From NCBI GenBank assembly GCA_003541985.1, contig DPLM01000359.1:1-7986 (forward strand): a stretch of DNA of 7,986 bases. Direction: 5' to 3'. The position numbers were made by a program, and so were the translations under genes. Positions 7,021 through 7,986 of the stretch are shown here, one piece after another. This stretch comes from Deltaproteobacteria bacterium. Its GTDB lineage: Bacteria; SAR324; NAC60-12. The notes beneath the pieces were generated by a model, which searched no databases, was not told where the DNA came from, and saw only the letters and a list, made by a program, of their open reading frames with translations. Position 1 is the stretch's first letter; every line of letters begins with the position of its first letter.

Positions 7021-7986
7021 GTGCGCGTTCTTTCCAAAATTTTCATCATATTATTTCTAAATGCTGGGATAGTTCTCTCAAGTGATGAGGCAACAGTATC
7101 TAACTCCCAAATAACTTTTCTCAAATACTATCGCGAGGCCTATTACAATTTAAGACTGCTTGATTTAGAGTCTCAAATCAATGATAAACTTGAATTAGTT
7201 CAACAACCTGAGCGAAGTGCTATGGAAGCACTAGTCTCTTACAGTAAATTTGTGGTGAATTTAGAGAAAAATTTTGATGAGAAACACTACAAAGAATTTA
7301 TTGAGAACATAAATGTAGTGATTGAATCTTTGGAGGTTTTATCAAGAAAAAAACCAAATAAAATAAGTTTGAAGCTTAATCTTGGACTACTTTACGGGCT
7401 TAAAGGAGGTGTAGCACTAGGTTACAAAAAGGACTATTTTGATGCTTACAGATTTGGTGTTAAAGGAGTCCAGTTGCTTGATAAGGTTTACAAGAATAAT
7501 TCACAACTTGTAGATTTAGAGTTGAGTAAAGGTTTACTAAAACTAATGATTGCTCAGTCGACCTGGTATGTTCGTTGGCTAGCTCCGTTAATTGTTGAAT
7601 CTGGTTCAATTTCAGAAGGAATTAACCATTTAGATAAGGTGGTTAAAGATGGTAAATATGTTTCAGATGAGGCATTACTTGCATATGTATTATTGTTATG
7701 GGGAGATGTTGACAATGATTATTTAAGTAAATCTCTGTCAGCACTAGAAAAATTTGTTGAAAATTATCCTGATAACATCCAAATTTACATTGCACTTGCT
7801 AGAGGTTTTTGGTTAGCTAATGAATACGAAAAATCAAATTTCTATGCACTTCAAGGAATGATCAGAATTCAAAGACATAACAGTATTTTCATCCGCAAAC
7901 ATGGATTAATAATACAATCTTTTCTACTATATTGGCATTACAGATATCTCACAGAAAAAAAAGAATGGTTCAAATTATTACGGAAG
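7021..7986 (+). CDS. Probable secreted alpha-helical TPR-like protein, unknown function (3' end missing)
   Basis: A single frame stays open from GTG at 7021 to the last base, giving 322 residues with no stop, so the gene continues beyond the window. An in-frame TGA at 7012-7014 makes this GTG the first possible start; only a minimal GAG (7013-7015) serves as ribosome binding site. The N-terminus looks like a Sec signal peptide: basic Arg2 and Lys6, hydrophobic residues 7-19, and a plausible cleavage after Ser20. No lipobox Cys is present. The rest reads as amphipathic helices. Segments such as 118-157 and 251-280 (with ALARGFWLANEYEKS) resemble degenerate tetratricopeptide repeats, and the layout recalls exported TPR-like proteins seen in several Gram-negative groups; this is pattern recall, not a search result. 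I do not recognise a specific family. The codon use is AT-richer than in the pha genes (many TTA, AAA, AAT). Confidence 0.75.
   Translation, partial: MRVLSKIFIILFLNAGIVLSSDEATVSNSQITFLKYYREAYYNLRLLDLESQINDKLELVQQPERSAMEALVSYSKFVVNLEKNFDEKHYKEFIENINVVIESLEVLSRKKPNKISLKLNLGLLYGLKGGVALGYKKDYFDAYRFGVKGVQLLDKVYKNNSQLVDLELSKGLLKLMIAQSTWYVRWLAPLIVESGSISEGINHLDKVVKDGKYVSDEALLAYVLLLWGDVDNDYLSKSLSALEKFVENYPDNIQIYIALARGFWLANEYEKSNFYALQGMIRIQRHNSIFIRKHGLIIQSFLLYWHYRYLTEKKEWFKLLRK

Overview
The window is an ordinary-looking bacterial chromosome segment of moderate-to-low GC (roughly 40-45% by eye). An SMC protein with class I polyhydroxyalkanoate (PHA) genes suggests a Gram-negative, proteobacterium-like organism. 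A SAR324- or delta-proteobacterium-like source would fit, but no rRNA or other decisive marker is present, so placement is tentative. All six genes that I call run on the + strand.

Layout: (1) 1-375, the C-terminal end of the chromosome-condensation ATPase SMC, cut by the window edge. (2) 403-864, ybeY, a 16S rRNA maturation endonuclease, 27 bp behind smc. (3) 1018-2976, a full-length AMP-forming acetyl-CoA synthetase with its own strong ribosome binding site, followed by a terminator-like hairpin that begins in its last codons. (4) 3092-6944, three genes in the order thiolase (phaA), SDR-family reductase (the position of phaB) and class I PHA synthase (phaC). (5) 6945-7020, a short gap with a strong hairpin. 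(6) 7021 to the window end, a GTG-initiated open frame of at least 322 codons. It encodes a probable secreted, alpha-helical, TPR-like protein of unknown function, incomplete at its 3' end.

The metabolic genes form a coherent path. Acetate is activated to acetyl-CoA (Acs), two acetyl-CoA are condensed to acetoacetyl-CoA (PhaA), the product is reduced to 3-hydroxybutyryl-CoA (SDR reductase), and this is polymerised into polyhydroxybutyrate granules (PhaC). The catalytic residues of all four enzymes are visible. No phasin, PhaR regulator, depolymerase or PhaE subunit lies in the window. The reductase is a longer SDR type than canonical PhaB and carries an Asp at the end of beta-2, which raises a question about its cofactor. 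I saw no tRNA, rRNA, CRISPR, insertion sequence, phage gene or origin, and nothing that amounts to a new biological system. The most open items are the uncharacterised 3' gene, the long reductase, and an inverted repeat in the phaA leader.
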